Source of the DNA: Nannocystis exedens
GTDB lineage: Bacteria > Myxococcota_A > Polyangia > Nannocystales > Nannocystaceae
Assembly (NCBI RefSeq): GCF_002343915.1
Contig: NZ_NETK01000001.1
Location: forward strand, 2,108,001-2,172,000
Length of the DNA stretch: 64,000 bases
Direction: 5' to 3'
The translations under genes were made by a program, and so were the position numbers. Below are positions 34,882-45,307 of the stretch, one piece after another. The notes below the pieces were generated by a model. It saw only the letters and a list, made by a program, of their open reading frames with translations. It ran no database searches and was not told where the DNA came from. Numbering within the stretch: position 1 is the first letter of the stretch; every line of letters starts with the position of its first letter.

Positions 34882-37800
34882 TCACGCGACCCCGGCGTCG
34901 CGCCGGGCCTGCTTCGCCGCCGCCGCCTCGAGCAGCGCGCGCACCTCGTCGAGCAGGGCCGCCTGCGAGTAGCTGCCCTTGCGCAGCACCCGATGCACGC
35001 CCGCGTGGAGGAACTCGGACTCGCTCGCGGTCAGCTCGCGGGCGGTGATGACGATGACGGGGATGTCGCGCCAGCCCGGCTCGGCGCGCATGGTCTGGAT
35101 GACCTCGAAGCCGTCGACCTCGGGCATCATCAGATCCAGCAGCACGACGTCGGGGACGGCGCTGCGCAGGGCGCCGATCGCCTCGCGGCCGTTGCAGGCC
35201 TCCCGCACCGACCAGTGGGCCCGCTCGGCCAGCCGGCGCAGCAGCTCGCGGACGTCGGGCTCGTCGTCGACCACCAGCACCGACCCGGGCACGCTCGACT
35301 TGCGGTAGCGGGCCAGCGTCGCCAGCAGGCGGTCGCGATCGATCGGCTTGAGCAGGTAGTCCGCGGCCCCGAGCGAGAAGCCGACGTCGCGGTCGCTGAC
35401 GATCGTCATCACGATCACCGGCACCTCGGCCAGCTCCGGGTCGCGCTTGAGCGCCGTGAGCACCGCCCAGCCGTCCATCCCGGGCATGATGACGTCGAGC
35501 GTGATCACGTCCGGCGAGATCTCGCGGGCCAGCCGCAGCGCCTCGGCGCCGCTGCGCGCCCCGATCACGCGGTAGCCCTCGCGCGCCAAGAACCGCGCCA
35601 TCAGCTCCTGGACCACCGCCTCGTCGTCGACGACCAGGACCGTCGAGGCGCCCTCGGCGGTCCGCTCGACCTCGGCGAGCTCGCTCCACTCGTCGGGCCG
35701 CTCGAACACCGGCGGGACGAACCTGCGGGCCGGCAGCGTCACGGTGAAGCTCGAGCCCTGCCCGAGCACGCTCTCGACCGTGATGTCGCCGCCGAGCATG
35801 CGACACAAGCGGCGCGTGATCGCCAGCCCGAGGCCGGTGCCGCCGAACCGCCGCGTGGTCGAATCGTCGGCCTGGGTGAAGGGCTCGAACAGCACGCCGA
35901 GCTTGTCGGCGGGGATGCCGATGCCCGTGTCGCTGACGACGACGCGGAGCTCGTCGACGTTCGCGGCGACGTCGACGGCGCGTACGGCCTCGAGCCGGAT
36001 CTCGCCGCGGCTGGTGAACTTGGCCGCGTTGCTGAGGAGGTTGTAGAGGATCTGCCGCAGCCAGGTGCGGTCGGTCTGCAGCACCCCGACGCCGGGGTCG
36101 ACGTCGACGAGGAACACGCTGCCGTTCTTGCGCGCCAGCGGCGTCAACGCGGTCGTCACCTCGCCCGCCAGCTCGGCGAACACCACCGGCTCGATGTGCG
36201 CCTCCATCTTGCCGGCCTCGATCTTCGACAGGTCGAGGATGTCGCTGATGACGGTCAAGAGGTGCGTGGCGGCCCCGTGGATCTTCGCCAGGTCGCGCAC
36301 CACCTCGCGCTCGCCGGCGGTCGCCGCGTCGTCCTGCAGCAGCTCGGTGTAGCCGATGATCGCGTTGAGCGGGGTCCGCAGCTCGTGGCTCATGTTGGCC
36401 AGGAAGGTGCTCTTGGCCCGGCTGGCCTCGAGCGCGCGGTCGCGGGCGGTCGACAGCTCCTCGTTGAGGCGCTGCAGCTCCTGCTCGCGCTGCATCAGCT
36501 CGGCGGTGCGGGCGTGCAGCCCCTCGATGAGCTCGCCGAGCTGCGACACCATCGCGTTGAAGGCCCGCGTCAGCTCGCCGATCTCGTCGTGCGAGCCCTC
36601 GTCGGCGCGGGCCGTCAGGTCGCCGCCGCGCATGCGCGTGACCGCGGCGGTGAGCCCGAGGATCGGCCGCGACAGCACGCTGCCGACCGCGAACGCCACG
36701 CCGGTCACCAGCGCCGCGATCAACATGGCGACCAGGGTCGCGTCGCGGTCGCGCGCGGCCAGCGGCGCGAGCAACGTCGCCGCCGCGATGCTCGCGCCGA
36801 CCTGCAGGCCGTCCGGGCCCGACGCCCGCAGCTGCATCACCAGGTCGTCGGGGAGTTCGCGCGCGCTGGCCACCGAGCGCGTCGCCGCGTCGGCGCCGAC
36901 CCGCAGCAGCGCCTCGCCGTCGGCGGCGAACACCAGCACGCCGACCCCCTCGCCCGCCACCGCCGCGAGCTTGTCGAGGGCGTGGCGCAGCTCCTCGTTC
37001 GCGTAGCGGACGCGCAGCGCCGCCGCCCTCGCGCCCTCGCCCGCGACCACCGGCGCCTCGACCTCGAACGCGTCGTCGCGCAGCCACACGCGCACGCCCG
37101 CGCCCGCCCCGTCGCCCGCGACAGACGGTGCGGCGCCCGCGTCGCCCGCCGACGCCCACACCTCGCCGTCGTCGCCGAGCAGCGCGGCGAAGGTGGCCGG
37201 CCTGAACTCGCGCCGCACCAGCGCGGCCACGGCCTCCGCGGCGCGGCGCCGGCCGTCCGTGTCCGCGCCGGACAGCAGGTCGCCCTGGCGAGCGTCGCGG
37301 GTCGCGAGCGCGCGCACGTCCGCGACCGCGTCGCCGACCAGCTCGGCCGCGGCGACCGCGACGCGCCCGAGCTGCGACTGGCCGCGGGCCTCGACCTCCG
37401 CGCGCAGGTCCATCCCTCCGAGCCCGACGTGCAGCCCGACCCCGCCGAGCGCGACGAACAGGAACGCGACCTGCAGCTTGGTGGTCAGCGGGTACTGCTC
37501 GAAGTCGCGGACCACCAGCAGGAACAGACCGACCATCCCCGCCGACGTCATGATGTACAGCCACGTCTGAAACAGCGGGAAGACGGCCTGAAACGGCGGC
37601 TGCATCGCGTCGGCCGCGATCAGCGCGATGCCGATCAGCGTGACGACCAGCATCGTGCGGTTCACCTCGCGGAAGGACAGCACCCCGGGCGCCAGCGCCA
37701 GCGCCGTGATGAAGCCGGTCAGCGCCAGGCTCCCCGCGGTCCCGTGCATGAGCATCGAGCACACAATCACGGCGACCGTCATGACACGAACGGCGATGCG

Positions 37801-38049
37801 GACGGCGCCCTCGAGGTCTCCGGCCCGCGCGCGAGGAATGACCCTGCGGGCGTACACCGCGACCAGGCCGAGCAGGACGGCGATGATGCCGTCGAGCTGC
37901 CACACGTGATCGAGGAAGATCGTGATCCCCGTGTTGCCCACGGCCGCGATGAGACAGGCGACGATCAGGAGCTGGGCGCTCTGGACGATCCGGCGCTGCA
38001 GCTCCTGGGCGCGGGGCGACGCCGCGGCGCGGGGGGTCTGATCATTCAT
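34882..38049 (-). CDS. membrane hybrid histidine kinase with two receivers
   Basis: A 1055-residue hybrid kinase. The first 210 residues hold about seven hydrophobic segments ([49 protein letters not shown]). An extracytoplasmic region of about 230 residues follows (phrases like [17 protein letters not shown] suggest a cache-like sensor). Next come a last membrane segment near 441-463, a HAMP domain, a coiled coil, the HisKA H-box [20 protein letters not shown] (His near 553) and a complete ATPase domain ([20 protein letters not shown]). Two receivers end the protein, with Asp near 851 ([13 protein letters not shown]) and 970 ([13 protein letters not shown]). It is not in an operon with an output regulator. 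The signal is unknown. Confidence 0.92.
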   Translation of the reverse strand: MNDQTPRAAASPRAQELQRRIVQSAQLLIVACLIAAVGNTGITIFLDHVWQLDGIIAVLLGLVAVYARRVIPRARAGDLEGAVRIAVRVMTVAVIVCSMLMHGTAGSLALTGFITALALAPGVLSFREVNRTMLVVTLIGIALIAADAMQPPFQAVFPLFQTWLYIMTSAGMVGLFLLVVRDFEQYPLTTKLQVAFLFVALGGVGLHVGLGGMDLRAEVEARGQSQLGRVAVAAAELVGDAVADVRALATRDARQGDLLSGADTDGRRRAAEAVAALVRREFRPATFAALLGDDGEVWASAGDAGAAPSVAGDGAGAGVRVWLRDDAFEVEAPVVAGEGARAAALRVRYANEELRHALDKLAAVAGEGVGVLVFAADGEALLRVGADAATRSVASARELPDDLVMQLRASGPDGLQVGASIAAATLLAPLAARDRDATLVAMLIAALVTGVAFAVGSVLSRPILGLTAAVTRMRGGDLTARADEGSHDEIGELTRAFNAMVSQLGELIEGLHARTAELMQREQELQRLNEELSTARDRALEASRAKSTFLANMSHELRTPLNAIIGYTELLQDDAATAGEREVVRDLAKIHGAATHLLTVISDILDLSKIEAGKMEAHIEPVVFAELAGEVTTALTPLARKNGSVFLVDVDPGVGVLQTDRTWLRQILYNLLSNAAKFTSRGEIRLEAVRAVDVAANVDELRVVVSDTGIGIPADKLGVLFEPFTQADDSTTRRFGGTGLGLAITRRLCRMLGGDITVESVLGQGSSFTVTLPARRFVPPVFERPDEWSELAEVERTAEGASTVLVVDDEAVVQELMARFLAREGYRVIGARSGAEALRLAREISPDVITLDVIMPGMDGWAVLTALKRDPELAEVPVIVMTIVSDRDVGFSLGAADYLLKPIDRDRLLATLARYRKSSVPGSVLVVDDEPDVRELLRRLAERAHWSVREACNGREAIGALRSAVPDVVLLDLMMPEVDGFEVIQTMRAEPGWRDIPVIVITARELTASESEFLHAGVHRVLRKGSYSQAALLDEVRALLEAAAAKQARRDAGVA

Positions 38050-38298
38050 CGCGAGGCATCCGACATGCCGGCGAGCGGGGCGCGCGAGGGGCCTCCCTTG
38101 CCCCCCTTGCCCACATTCACCGCAGCGCGCGTGAATGTCGCGGCCGAGACCGACGAATTGTCTTGGCGGCCGTACCGCCGGCTTGGTACGTTGATCCGAG
38201 CGGGATTGCGGCCGAGACGGGCGAGCGGCGCCCCCGGATGATCCCGGGTATCGTCGCCGACCGGCACGGCCGCGACGAATGATCGGAGAGTTGGAGTG

Positions 38299-39360
38299 AT
38301 GATAGATCGCAAGCGGGCGTGGAAGCGCGGACTTCGGGCGGTGGGAGCACTGGTGGCAGCGGCGACGGGCCTCTCGTGGAGCACCGTCGCCGAGGCGGGA
38401 TTGCTGTCACCCAGCATCACCATCCGCGAGCGTGTCGACTTCGTGGTCACGCTGTCCGACGACCAGGACTACACGGTCGTCGGGCGTTTGTCCATGAAGC
38501 TGGGCGGCGCGTGCGGGCTCTTCGAGGACCGGACGCTGCAGGTGCTCCTGCACGGGGGGACATACGACCACGAGTACTGGGACGGCCCTCCGATCAACGG
38601 CGAGCAATACTCATACGCCGACTACATGACCGAGCGCTGCTACGCGGTCCTGGCGCTCGACATGCTCGGGGCCGGCGCGTCGAGCGCTCCTCCCGGCGAT
38701 CTCGTCGACCTGGCGGAGAGCGCCAGCGCCCTCGAACAGGTGCTGGCGCAGGTGCGCTGCGCCGGCCCGTTCTGGGACCCCCTGTTCGACAAGATCGCCC
38801 TCGTCGGTCACTCGATGGGCACGATCACCTCGGTCTACGCGCTCGGCACCTACGGCCCGATCGCCGACGCCCTGGTGGCGACCGGCTGGGCTCACGCCCC
38901 GCGCATCATCCCCATCGACCCCGAGGCCTTCGCCGAGCCGCTGCAGCAGCCCTACGTGGTCATCCCGCCGCCGGTCCGCGAGCTGCTGTTCTACTACCCG
39001 CCGACGTCGGATCCGGACGTGATCGCGTACGACAACGCCAACATGGTGTCGGGCCTCCCGCGCGGGCTGATGCTCGACGTCCTCGACATGATGACCGCGC
39101 TCGCCATCGGCGACCCGGACGGCATCCACGCCCTGTCGCGGGTCGACCAGGTCGAGGTCCCGGTGCTGTCGCAGCTCGGCCAGTACGACATCCTCGCCTC
39201 CGCCGACGTCGCCGCCCAGGAGGCCGCGTTCTACAGCAGCTCGCCGGACGTGACGGTCGAGGTCCTGCCCGACATCGGCCACGACCTCAACCTCCACCTC
39301 AACCGCGAGGTCGGCTGGGCGCAGATCGACGCCTGGCTCGCCGCGACGCTCGGCGATTAG
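38299..39360 (+). CDS. secreted alpha/beta hydrolase
   Basis: A 353-residue protein. ATG at 38299 is preceded by GGAGAGTTGGAG; a GTG one codon earlier is an alternative start. The N-terminus is a signal peptide ([20 protein letters not shown], cleavage near AEA, residue 33). The hydrolase fold is complete: oxyanion HGG at 85-87 ([14 protein letters not shown]), nucleophile elbow GHSMG with Ser172, an acidic residue in LGQYDILAS, and His in [11 protein letters not shown] near the end. Such enzymes are esterases or lipases; the exported form suggests action on an external or envelope substrate. It is transcribed alone. Confidence 0.88.
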   Translation: MIDRKRAWKRGLRAVGALVAAATGLSWSTVAEAGLLSPSITIRERVDFVVTLSDDQDYTVVGRLSMKLGGACGLFEDRTLQVLLHGGTYDHEYWDGPPINGEQYSYADYMTERCYAVLALDMLGAGASSAPPGDLVDLAESASALEQVLAQVRCAGPFWDPLFDKIALVGHSMGTITSVYALGTYGPIADALVATGWAHAPRIIPIDPEAFAEPLQQPYVVIPPPVRELLFYYPPTSDPDVIAYDNANMVSGLPRGLMLDVLDMMTALAIGDPDGIHALSRVDQVEVPVLSQLGQYDILASADVAAQEAAFYSSSPDVTVEVLPDIGHDLNLHLNREVGWAQIDAWLAATLGD

Positions 39361-39510
39361 TCGCGGACGCAGGCGCCCGGCGCGACGAATGGCGGTGCGT
39401 GGATTCGCCGCACCGGGCGGGCCGGGCGGTCGAGCGAACTGGAACGCGGCCAATGTCCATTCGCGATCGCGGGCTGCGCCGCTCGCGAGGTGCAGGCGAG
39501 TGCGCGACGA

Positions 39511-39528
39511 CCTGTCCCCCGAGACAGG
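39511..39528. terminator. CCTGTC/GACAGG hairpin between convergent genes
   Basis: A perfect 6-bp stem around CCCCGA, 150 nt after the hydrolase stop and 109 nt beyond the 3' end of the DHFR-like gene. Confidence 0.45.
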
Positions 39529-39636
39529 CGCCCGCGCGGCGAGCACGCCGGACACGCGCCGCGGTCCTCGCCCAGCGCCGAGGCTCCCCGAGAGCGCGAG
39601 CCGACGCGCTCCCGGAGGTCGAGCGCGCCGCGCTCG

Positions 39637-40182
39637 TCAGCGCGAGGTCGGCACCGCGTAGCGCAGCTCGACCAGCCCGCGCGGGAAGCGGGTGACCGCG
39701 GTCAGCTCGAGCGGCCCGGGCAACGCCGCCGGCAGCAGCGGCGCCCCGGCGCCGAGCACCACCGGGATCACGCCGAGCCAGATCTCGTCGAGCAGGCCGC
39801 GGCGGGCGAACTGCGCCACGAGGTTGCCGCCGCCGACCAGCCAGATGTGTTTGCCGCTCGCGGCGCGGACCATCTCCTCGTGCACCGCGCCGACGTCGTC
39901 GGCGGTGAAGCGGATGTCGGCGCCCGGAAAGCCCGGCAGCTCGCGGTGGGTGAACACCCAGGTCGGGATCCCGGCGTACGGCCACGCCTCGAGCTTCTCG
40001 CCGAGGACGAACTCGTAGGTCGCCGCGCCCATCGCCAGCGCGCCGACGCCGGCGAGGAAGGCCTTGTAGTGGGCGTCGAGGCCCTCGACGTCGTTGAACT
40101 GAAACAGCCATTGCAGGCCGCCGGCCGCGTCGGCGATGAAGCCGTCGAGGCTGGCCGCCACGAAGTACTGGGTTCGCGTCAT
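39637..40182 (-). CDS. DHFR/RibD-C-family reductase
   Basis: A 181-residue protein with the dihydrofolate reductase-like fold: opening TRTQYFVAASLDGFIADAAG, middle LAMGAATYEFVLG, and the NADPH-loop region KHIWLVGGGNLVAQFARRGL followed by DEIWLGVIPVVLGAGAPLLP. These are hallmarks of the YyaP/YwjB-like RibD C-terminal group, NADPH reductases of unknown substrate rather than true folate enzymes. The start at 40182 is chosen because the preceding residues are not family-like. It is divergent from the WYL regulator with 62 bp between starts, holding a palindrome, so it is the likely target of that regulator. Confidence 0.9.
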   Translation of the reverse strand: MTRTQYFVAASLDGFIADAAGGLQWLFQFNDVEGLDAHYKAFLAGVGALAMGAATYEFVLGEKLEAWPYAGIPTWVFTHRELPGFPGADIRFTADDVGAVHEEMVRAASGKHIWLVGGGNLVAQFARRGLLDEIWLGVIPVVLGAGAPLLPAALPGPLELTAVTRFPRGLVELRYAVPTSR

Positions 40183-40204
40183 GCGACGAGGGTGGCAGCG
40201 AACC

Positions 40205-40221
40205 CTGACAGGACCTGTCAG
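40205..40221. promoter_or_regulatory. palindromic operator between DHFR-like and WYL genes
   Basis: CTGACAGG (40205-40212), one base, then CCTGTCAG (40214-40221): a perfect 17-bp palindrome in a 62-bp divergent promoter, 23 bp before the WYL start. It is the natural binding site for a dimer of the WYL regulator, on both promoters. Confidence 0.65.
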
Positions 40222-40244
40222 CAATTTTCCGGCATCATGCGCGC

Positions 40245-41210
40245 ATGCGGTCGAGCCGGCTCCTCGCGCTCCTCCTCGTGCTCCAGCGGCGCCAGCGGGC
40301 CACCGCGGCGGAGCTCGCGGAGGAGCTCGAGGTCTCGGTGCGCACGCTCTACCGCGACGTCGCCGCGCTGGTGGCCGCCGGCTTCCCGCTGTGGACCGAG
40401 CCGGGGCCGCACGGCGGGATCCGCCTGGTCGAGGGCTGGCGCACGCGGCTCGACGGGCTCACGGCCGAGGAGGCGAGCGCGCTGTTCCTGTCCGGCGCGC
40501 CGCAGGCGGTCGCCGACCTCGGCCTCGGCGCGGTCGCCCTGTCGGCGCGCGCCAAGGTCGACGCCACCCTGCCCGCGGAGCTGCGCGACCGGGCCGGGCG
40601 GATCCGCGAGCGCTTCCTGCTCGACGCGCCGGCCTGGTTCGCGCGGCCCGAGCCGCTGACGGCGCTGCCTGCCGTCGCCGCCGCGGTGTGGGAGAGCCGC
40701 AGGCTCGAGCTGCGCCACGGCGGGCGGCCCGCGAGCCGCCGCGTCGACCCGCTCGGGCTCGTGCTCAAGGCCGGCACCTGGTACCTGGTCGCGCGCTCGC
40801 GCGGCGAGGTCCGCACTTATCGCGTCGGCCGCATCGACCACGCCGAGGCGCTCGCCGAGACCTTCGCGCGGCCCGACGACTTCGACCTCGCCGCTTGGTG
40901 GGCCGCGTCGTCGGCCGCGTTCGACCAGTCGCTGCTCGTCTATCCCTGCCGCGTGCGCCTGTCCCCCGCGGCCCAGAAGGCGCTCCCGCGGGTCGTCCCG
41001 CACGACGCCGTCGGCCGCATGCTCGCCGCGGCCGGCCCGCCCGACGCCGAGGGCTGGCGCGAGCTCGACCTCCTGCTCGAGAGCGAGGAGGTCGCCGCCG
41101 ACCAGCTCACCGGCCTCGGCGGCGGCGTCGAGGTGCTCGGTCCGCCGGAGCTGCGCCGGCGCCTGCACCTCGTCGGGCTCGAGATGGCCCGCCGCAACGG
41201 CGCGTGCTGA
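40245..41210 (+). CDS. WYL-domain transcriptional regulator
   Basis: A 321-residue regulator. Residues 2-60 are a DeoR/HTH_11-type winged helix (RLLALLLVLQRRQRATAAEL, VSVRTLYRDVAALVAAGFPL). Residues about 135-225 are the WYL domain, with the signature in LVLKAGTWYLVARSRGEVRT and YRVGRIDHAEAL. The C-terminal WCX extension follows. WYL proteins often sense nucleic acid or small ligands. The divergent DHFR-like gene and the perfect palindrome between them suggest local autoregulation. Confidence 0.92.
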   Translation: MRSSRLLALLLVLQRRQRATAAELAEELEVSVRTLYRDVAALVAAGFPLWTEPGPHGGIRLVEGWRTRLDGLTAEEASALFLSGAPQAVADLGLGAVALSARAKVDATLPAELRDRAGRIRERFLLDAPAWFARPEPLTALPAVAAAVWESRRLELRHGGRPASRRVDPLGLVLKAGTWYLVARSRGEVRTYRVGRIDHAEALAETFARPDDFDLAAWWAASSAAFDQSLLVYPCRVRLSPAAQKALPRVVPHDAVGRMLAAAGPPDAEGWRELDLLLESEEVAADQLTGLGGGVEVLGPPELRRRLHLVGLEMARRNGAC

Positions 41211-41396
41211 CGATCCCGCCGCGATCGGCGGCGCGCATGCCCTCGTCGAACGCCCGCGAATGCCCGTGCGCCACTCGGCCCCACCGTGACGGCCCGCGTC
41301 ACGATCGCCGCGTCCGCTTCGCTGCAGGTCGTCCCCGCGGCGGGTGCGACCGCGCCGACGGCTTGCTACCCTCGCCGCCCTTCGGGAGGTCAGGAC

Positions 41397-42764
41397 ATGA
41401 GGAATTTCGACATCGATCAGGCGACCGCGGTGGAGACGGCGCGGGCCGTCGCCGCCGGCACGATCTCGGCGCTCGCGGCCTGCGAGGCGGCCATTGCCCG
41501 CATCGAGGCGCGCGACGGATCGATCCACGCGGTGGTGGTCCGCGACTTCGAGCGGGCGCGCGCGGCGGCGCGGGCGTTCGACGCCGCGGGCGACGCGAAG
41601 CGGGGCTTGCCGCTCGCCGGCGTGCCGATGACGGTCAAGGAGTCCCACGACGTCGCCGGCCTGCCGACCACGTGGGGCTTCGCCGACTTCGCGGGGCGGC
41701 CGGTCGCCGCCGACTCGCTGGCGGTCGCGCGGCTCAAGGCGGCCGGCGCGATCATCCTCGGCAAGACCAATGTGCCGGTCGGCCTCGGCGACTGGCAAGC
41801 CGTCAACCCGGTCTACGGGCGCACGCTCCATCCCCGCGACCCGTCGCGCACGCCGGGCGGCTCGTCGGGCGGCGCCGCTGCGGCGCTGGCCGCCGGCATG
41901 GTGCCGCTCGAGCTCGGGTCCGACATCGGCGGATCGATCCGCGTGCCCGCGCACCTGTGCGGCGTGTTCGGCCACAAGCCGACCTACGGGATCGTGCCGA
42001 TGACCGGGCACGCGTTCCCCGGCACCGACGGGGCCGAGCCCGAGCTCGCCGTGCTCGGGCCGATGGCGCGCAGCGCCGCCGACCTCGCGGTCGCGCTGGC
42101 CGCGATCGCCGGGCCCGGCGACGATTCGGCGTATCGCCTGAGCTTGCCGCCGCCGCGCCGCCGCGCCCTCGCGGAGCACCGCGTGCTCGTGCTCGACGCC
42201 CACCCGGCCGCGGGCACCGACGCCGGCGTCCGCGAGCCGATCGCCGCGCTCGCCGAGTCCCTCGCCCGCGCCGGCGCCACCGTGCTGCGCCGCCATGACG
42301 CCGTGCCCGACCTCGGACAGGCGCACGCCGACTACCGCGACATGCTCCTGGCCATCCTGACGCGCGGCACGCCGAACGCCGCGCCGATCGACGCGCACGC
42401 CTGGATGGCGCTCATGGACGCGCAGGTGCGGCTCGTCCGTCGCTGGCGGGCGGTGTTCGCCGTCGTCGACGTCGTGCTCACGCCGCCGTTCGGCGTCGCC
42501 GCGTTCCCGCACGACGATCGGCCGGACTGGGCGACGCGCCGGCTCGTCATCGACGGGGTCGAGGCGCCGTACGGCCCGCAGATGGCGTGGCCGGGCGTGG
42601 CCACGTTCCCCGGCCTGCCGGCCACCGCGGTCCCGCTGGGGCTGACGCGCGAGGGCCTGCCGACCGGCGTGCAAGTGATCGGCGATCGGTTCGCCGACCT
42701 GACGACGATCGGCTTCGCGACCCTGCTCGAGCAGGAGGGCCTGGCCGCGACGCCGCGGCCGTGA
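41397..42764 (+). CDS. amidase-signature-family hydrolase
   Basis: A 455-residue enzyme with GGGAGGTCAGGAC before the ATG. The Ser-cisSer-Lys triad is complete: Lys81 (MTVKESHDV), cis-Ser156 (GGSSGG) and nucleophile Ser180 (DIGGSIRVPAH), with the usual 24-residue spacing between serines. The C-terminus has PGVATFPGLPATAVPLG and GLPTGVQVIG, typical of the family. Amidases of this type cleave amides in small molecules; no substrate is assigned. There is no signal peptide. It is followed immediately by a terminator, so it is transcribed separately from the carrier/reductase gene downstream. Confidence 0.92.
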   Translation: MRNFDIDQATAVETARAVAAGTISALAACEAAIARIEARDGSIHAVVVRDFERARAAARAFDAAGDAKRGLPLAGVPMTVKESHDVAGLPTTWGFADFAGRPVAADSLAVARLKAAGAIILGKTNVPVGLGDWQAVNPVYGRTLHPRDPSRTPGGSSGGAAAALAAGMVPLELGSDIGGSIRVPAHLCGVFGHKPTYGIVPMTGHAFPGTDGAEPELAVLGPMARSAADLAVALAAIAGPGDDSAYRLSLPPPRRRALAEHRVLVLDAHPAAGTDAGVREPIAALAESLARAGATVLRRHDAVPDLGQAHADYRDMLLAILTRGTPNAAPIDAHAWMALMDAQVRLVRRWRAVFAVVDVVLTPPFGVAAFPHDDRPDWATRRLVIDGVEAPYGPQMAWPGVATFPGLPATAVPLGLTREGLPTGVQVIGDRFADLTTIGFATLLEQEGLAATPRP

Positions 42765-42772
42765 TTGTTCAT

Positions 42773-42795
42773 ATGTCCCCGAGGACATTTTATTA
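42773..42795 (+). terminator. intrinsic terminator ATGTCC-CCGA-GGACAT with T-rich tail
   Basis: A 6-bp stem with CCGA loop followed by TTTTATT, 8 nt after the amidase stop. This is the member of the TGTCC/GGACA family that looks most like a classical rho-independent terminator. Confidence 0.8.
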
Positions 42796-43415
42796 AATTA
42801 CAAAATCGTGACAGTGACGGCGTTCCCGGCGAGGCCCCGACTCGCCGGGGCGCGCCCCGCTCGACCCGCTCGGCCCTGCGGTCTCGCACTCGCGGCGAGG
42901 AGAGCGCCGGCCCTGATCGCGCGAACTGGGCGCCCGCCGACGGGCGCGACGCGGAGCCGGAAGAACGAGCAGTCAACGGGACACGAGGCGCGGCGGGCGC
43001 CACGCGCTGGCGAGGATTCGCCGCGCGGCTGGAATCGCCGGATCCCCGCCGACCCCGAAATGGGGTCCCTGGTCCTCGCCTCCCGCGTCCGCGGGCTCGG
43101 TCGATGTCCGTGACGGGACGGGTGCGCGGGTGTGGCCAATGTCGCGAATGGACAACGTTATGTCCGTTCCGCCCGGAGCGGTGGATCCGCAGCCCGCGAG
43201 CTGCGCACCCACACGGAGCGCGGCGGTGGCAGGCCTTGTCTCTGCGCTCGCGATGAAATTGTCTCTACCTTTATTTGCACGGCTGTGTATAATCATAGTC
43301 ACCTGCTGACTGCAGCGCAGCCGCCGCCGCCGCTGCGCGGCGTTCGGGCGCGCGTTGCCGCAAGCACTCACGGCCCTCCGGGCCTGGCGCTCTTTGCTTC
43401 GAGAAGGGGGACGGG
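42796..43415. other. intergenic region
   Basis: About 0.6 kb. No gene and no remnant of an adenylation-domain N-terminal part was found, although the downstream gene lacks it. The last 150 bp include an AT-rich patch with a -10-like element and a 7-bp stem (GCGCAGC/GCTGCGC) at 43315-43338. Confidence 0.4.
43288..43293 (+). promoter_or_regulatory. candidate -10 element TATAAT
   Basis: A perfect TATAAT in an AT-rich patch, 122 bp before the carrier/reductase start. No good -35 at 16-18 bp is visible, so support is partial. Confidence 0.4.
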
Positions 43416-45293
43416 ATGACGGGGTCGAGCGATTGTTTCATCGATGGGGTCGACGGCCTCCGGGCCAAGCTGGCGGAGATCGAGGCGGTGCTGCTGACCA
43501 GCGGGATGCTCGCCGAGGCGGCCGTGACCGTCCACGAGGGCGCGCATGGCGACCCGATCCTCGTCGCCCACGTGGTGCCGTGCGCCCCCGCCGACTTCCG
43601 CCCGGCCGCGCTGCTCGAGCGCCTGCACGACAAGCTGCCGGGCTACCCGATCCCTTCGCGCTTCGTCCTCCTCGACGAGCTGCCGCTCGACCTCGACGGC
43701 GAGATCGACCGCGAGGCGCTCGTCGAGGGGCAGCCGCAATCGGGGGTGTTCAGCTCGGCGCCGATCATCGCCGCCACCTACGATCCGCTCACGGCCCAGC
43801 TGGCGGCGCTCTGGGCCGACACTCTCGATGTCTCGGTGGTGCTCCCGGACGACGATTTCTTCGACCTCGGGGGCGACTCGCTGCGGGCCGCGCGCCTGGT
43901 GCTGCGCATCGCCGACGCCTATCGCGTGCAGTTCCCGGTCCACGCGCTCTACGAGGCCCGCACGCTGCGGGCGTGCGCGATGGTGGTGCAGCGGGCGCAG
44001 CGCGGCGAGGAGGCGCTGAGCGGGACGGGCCCGGAGCACTGGCAGGCCGACGCGCGCCTGCCGGCGGACATCCGCGCGCTGATCGACGGCGCGGCCGGGC
44101 GTGCGCGCGCCTCCGTCGACGCGTGGCGCACCGGCGAGGTGTTCCTCACCGGCGCGACCGGCTTCCTCGGGTCGTTCCTGCTGCGCGAGCTGCTCACCTC
44201 CACCACGGCCTGCGTCCATTGTCTGGTGCGGACGAACAATCGCCAGGTCGGCCTCCTCCGCCTGCGGCAGGCGCTCGGCAAGTACGGCCTGTGGCAGGAC
44301 TCGTTCGCCCAGCGGATCCACGTCGTCCCCGGCGACCTCGGGCGGCCGCGCTTCGGGCTCGACGCCCCCGCCTTCGAGGCGCTCGCGTACACGGTCGACG
44401 CCATCTTCCACGCCGGCGACCGCTTCAACCTGGTCGAACCGTACCCGAGCCACCGCGCGACCAACGTCGGCGGCACCGCCGACGTGCTCCGCCTGGCCGC
44501 CACCGGCGTGCCGAAGCCGGTCCATCACGTGTCGTCGATCATGGTGTTCGGGCCGAGCGGCTTCTTCGGCGGCCCGCGGCGCGTCCACGAGGGCGACGAC
44601 CTCGACGATTTCCTGCAGTACCTGTCCTTCGACCTCGGCTACGCCGCGAGCAAGTGGGTCGCCGAACAAATGGTGTGGGAGGCCGCGCGCGCGGGCCTGC
44701 CGGTGACGGTCTACCGCCCCGGGTTCCTCGCGGGGCACAGCCGCAGCGGCGTCGGCGACCCCGAGGGCTTCATCGGCCGCCTGGTGCGCGGCGCGATCCA
44801 GATCGGGGCGTTCCCCGACCTGCCGCGCCAGCGCCTCGAATTCGTGCCGGTCGACTACGTCGGCCGCGCGATCCTGCATATCGCCGGCCAGGCCGATCAT
44901 CAGAACCGGGCCCACCACCTGGTCCCGCCCGACCCGGCGCTGTCCATCGAGCTCAACGACTTCTTCGCGCTGGTCGCCAGCTTCGGGTACCGGCTGTCGC
45001 GCTGGCCCTACCACCAGTGGCTCGAGCAAACGCTGCAGGACTGCCGCGAGCGCGACAACCCGCTGTGCCCGCTCTTGCCGCTGCTGGCCGAGCGCGTGTA
45101 CAAGGGCGAGCTCACCCGCCTCGAGCTCCGCGAGGACACGCCGGCGTACGACGCGGCCAACGCCCTGGCGGCGCTGGCCAGCAGCGACCTCGAGCTCCCT
45201 GCGATCGGTCGCCAGCGGATGGCGAAGTACCTCCGCCGCTGGCTCGCCGCCGATCGCCTGCCGCCGGTCCACGCCGCCGCCGCGGGTCATTGA
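43416..45293 (+). CDS. carrier-protein/thioester-reductase with residual adenylation C-domain
   Basis: A 625-residue NRPS/CAR-like protein lacking the main adenylation domain. Residues about 15-105 match only the small C-terminal subdomain (AMP-binding_C; IEAVLLTSGMLAEAAVTV, LPGYPIPSRFVLLDELPL). The catalytic A10 lysine is gone: LDLDGEIDRE instead of NGKVDR. Residues 125-195 are a peptidyl carrier domain with DDDFFDLGGDSLRAARL, so the phosphopantetheine Ser is present. From about 240 a NAD(P)-binding thioester reductase follows (VFLTGATGFLGSFLLREL; YAASKW with Tyr and Lys). It should release a carrier-bound acyl chain as an aldehyde or alcohol, but the acid must be loaded in trans. The start has AAGGGGGACGGG upstream. 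Confidence 0.88.
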   Translation: MTGSSDCFIDGVDGLRAKLAEIEAVLLTSGMLAEAAVTVHEGAHGDPILVAHVVPCAPADFRPAALLERLHDKLPGYPIPSRFVLLDELPLDLDGEIDREALVEGQPQSGVFSSAPIIAATYDPLTAQLAALWADTLDVSVVLPDDDFFDLGGDSLRAARLVLRIADAYRVQFPVHALYEARTLRACAMVVQRAQRGEEALSGTGPEHWQADARLPADIRALIDGAAGRARASVDAWRTGEVFLTGATGFLGSFLLRELLTSTTACVHCLVRTNNRQVGLLRLRQALGKYGLWQDSFAQRIHVVPGDLGRPRFGLDAPAFEALAYTVDAIFHAGDRFNLVEPYPSHRATNVGGTADVLRLAATGVPKPVHHVSSIMVFGPSGFFGGPRRVHEGDDLDDFLQYLSFDLGYAASKWVAEQMVWEAARAGLPVTVYRPGFLAGHSRSGVGDPEGFIGRLVRGAIQIGAFPDLPRQRLEFVPVDYVGRAILHIAGQADHQNRAHHLVPPDPALSIELNDFFALVASFGYRLSRWPYHQWLEQTLQDCRERDNPLCPLLPLLAERVYKGELTRLELREDTPAYDAANALAALASSDLELPAIGRQRMAKYLRRWLAADRLPPVHAAAAGH

Positions 45294-45307
45294 GACTCCC
45301 GCGAGTC
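45294..45307 (+). terminator. small hairpin after the carrier/reductase stop
   Basis: GACTC, CCGC loop, GAGTC, directly after the stop at 45293. Only 5 bp, so weak. Confidence 0.35.

Noticed and set aside
34846..38241. Long plus-strand open frame opposite the hybrid kinase
   Set aside because: It is the antisense shadow of a clear multi-domain histidine kinase.
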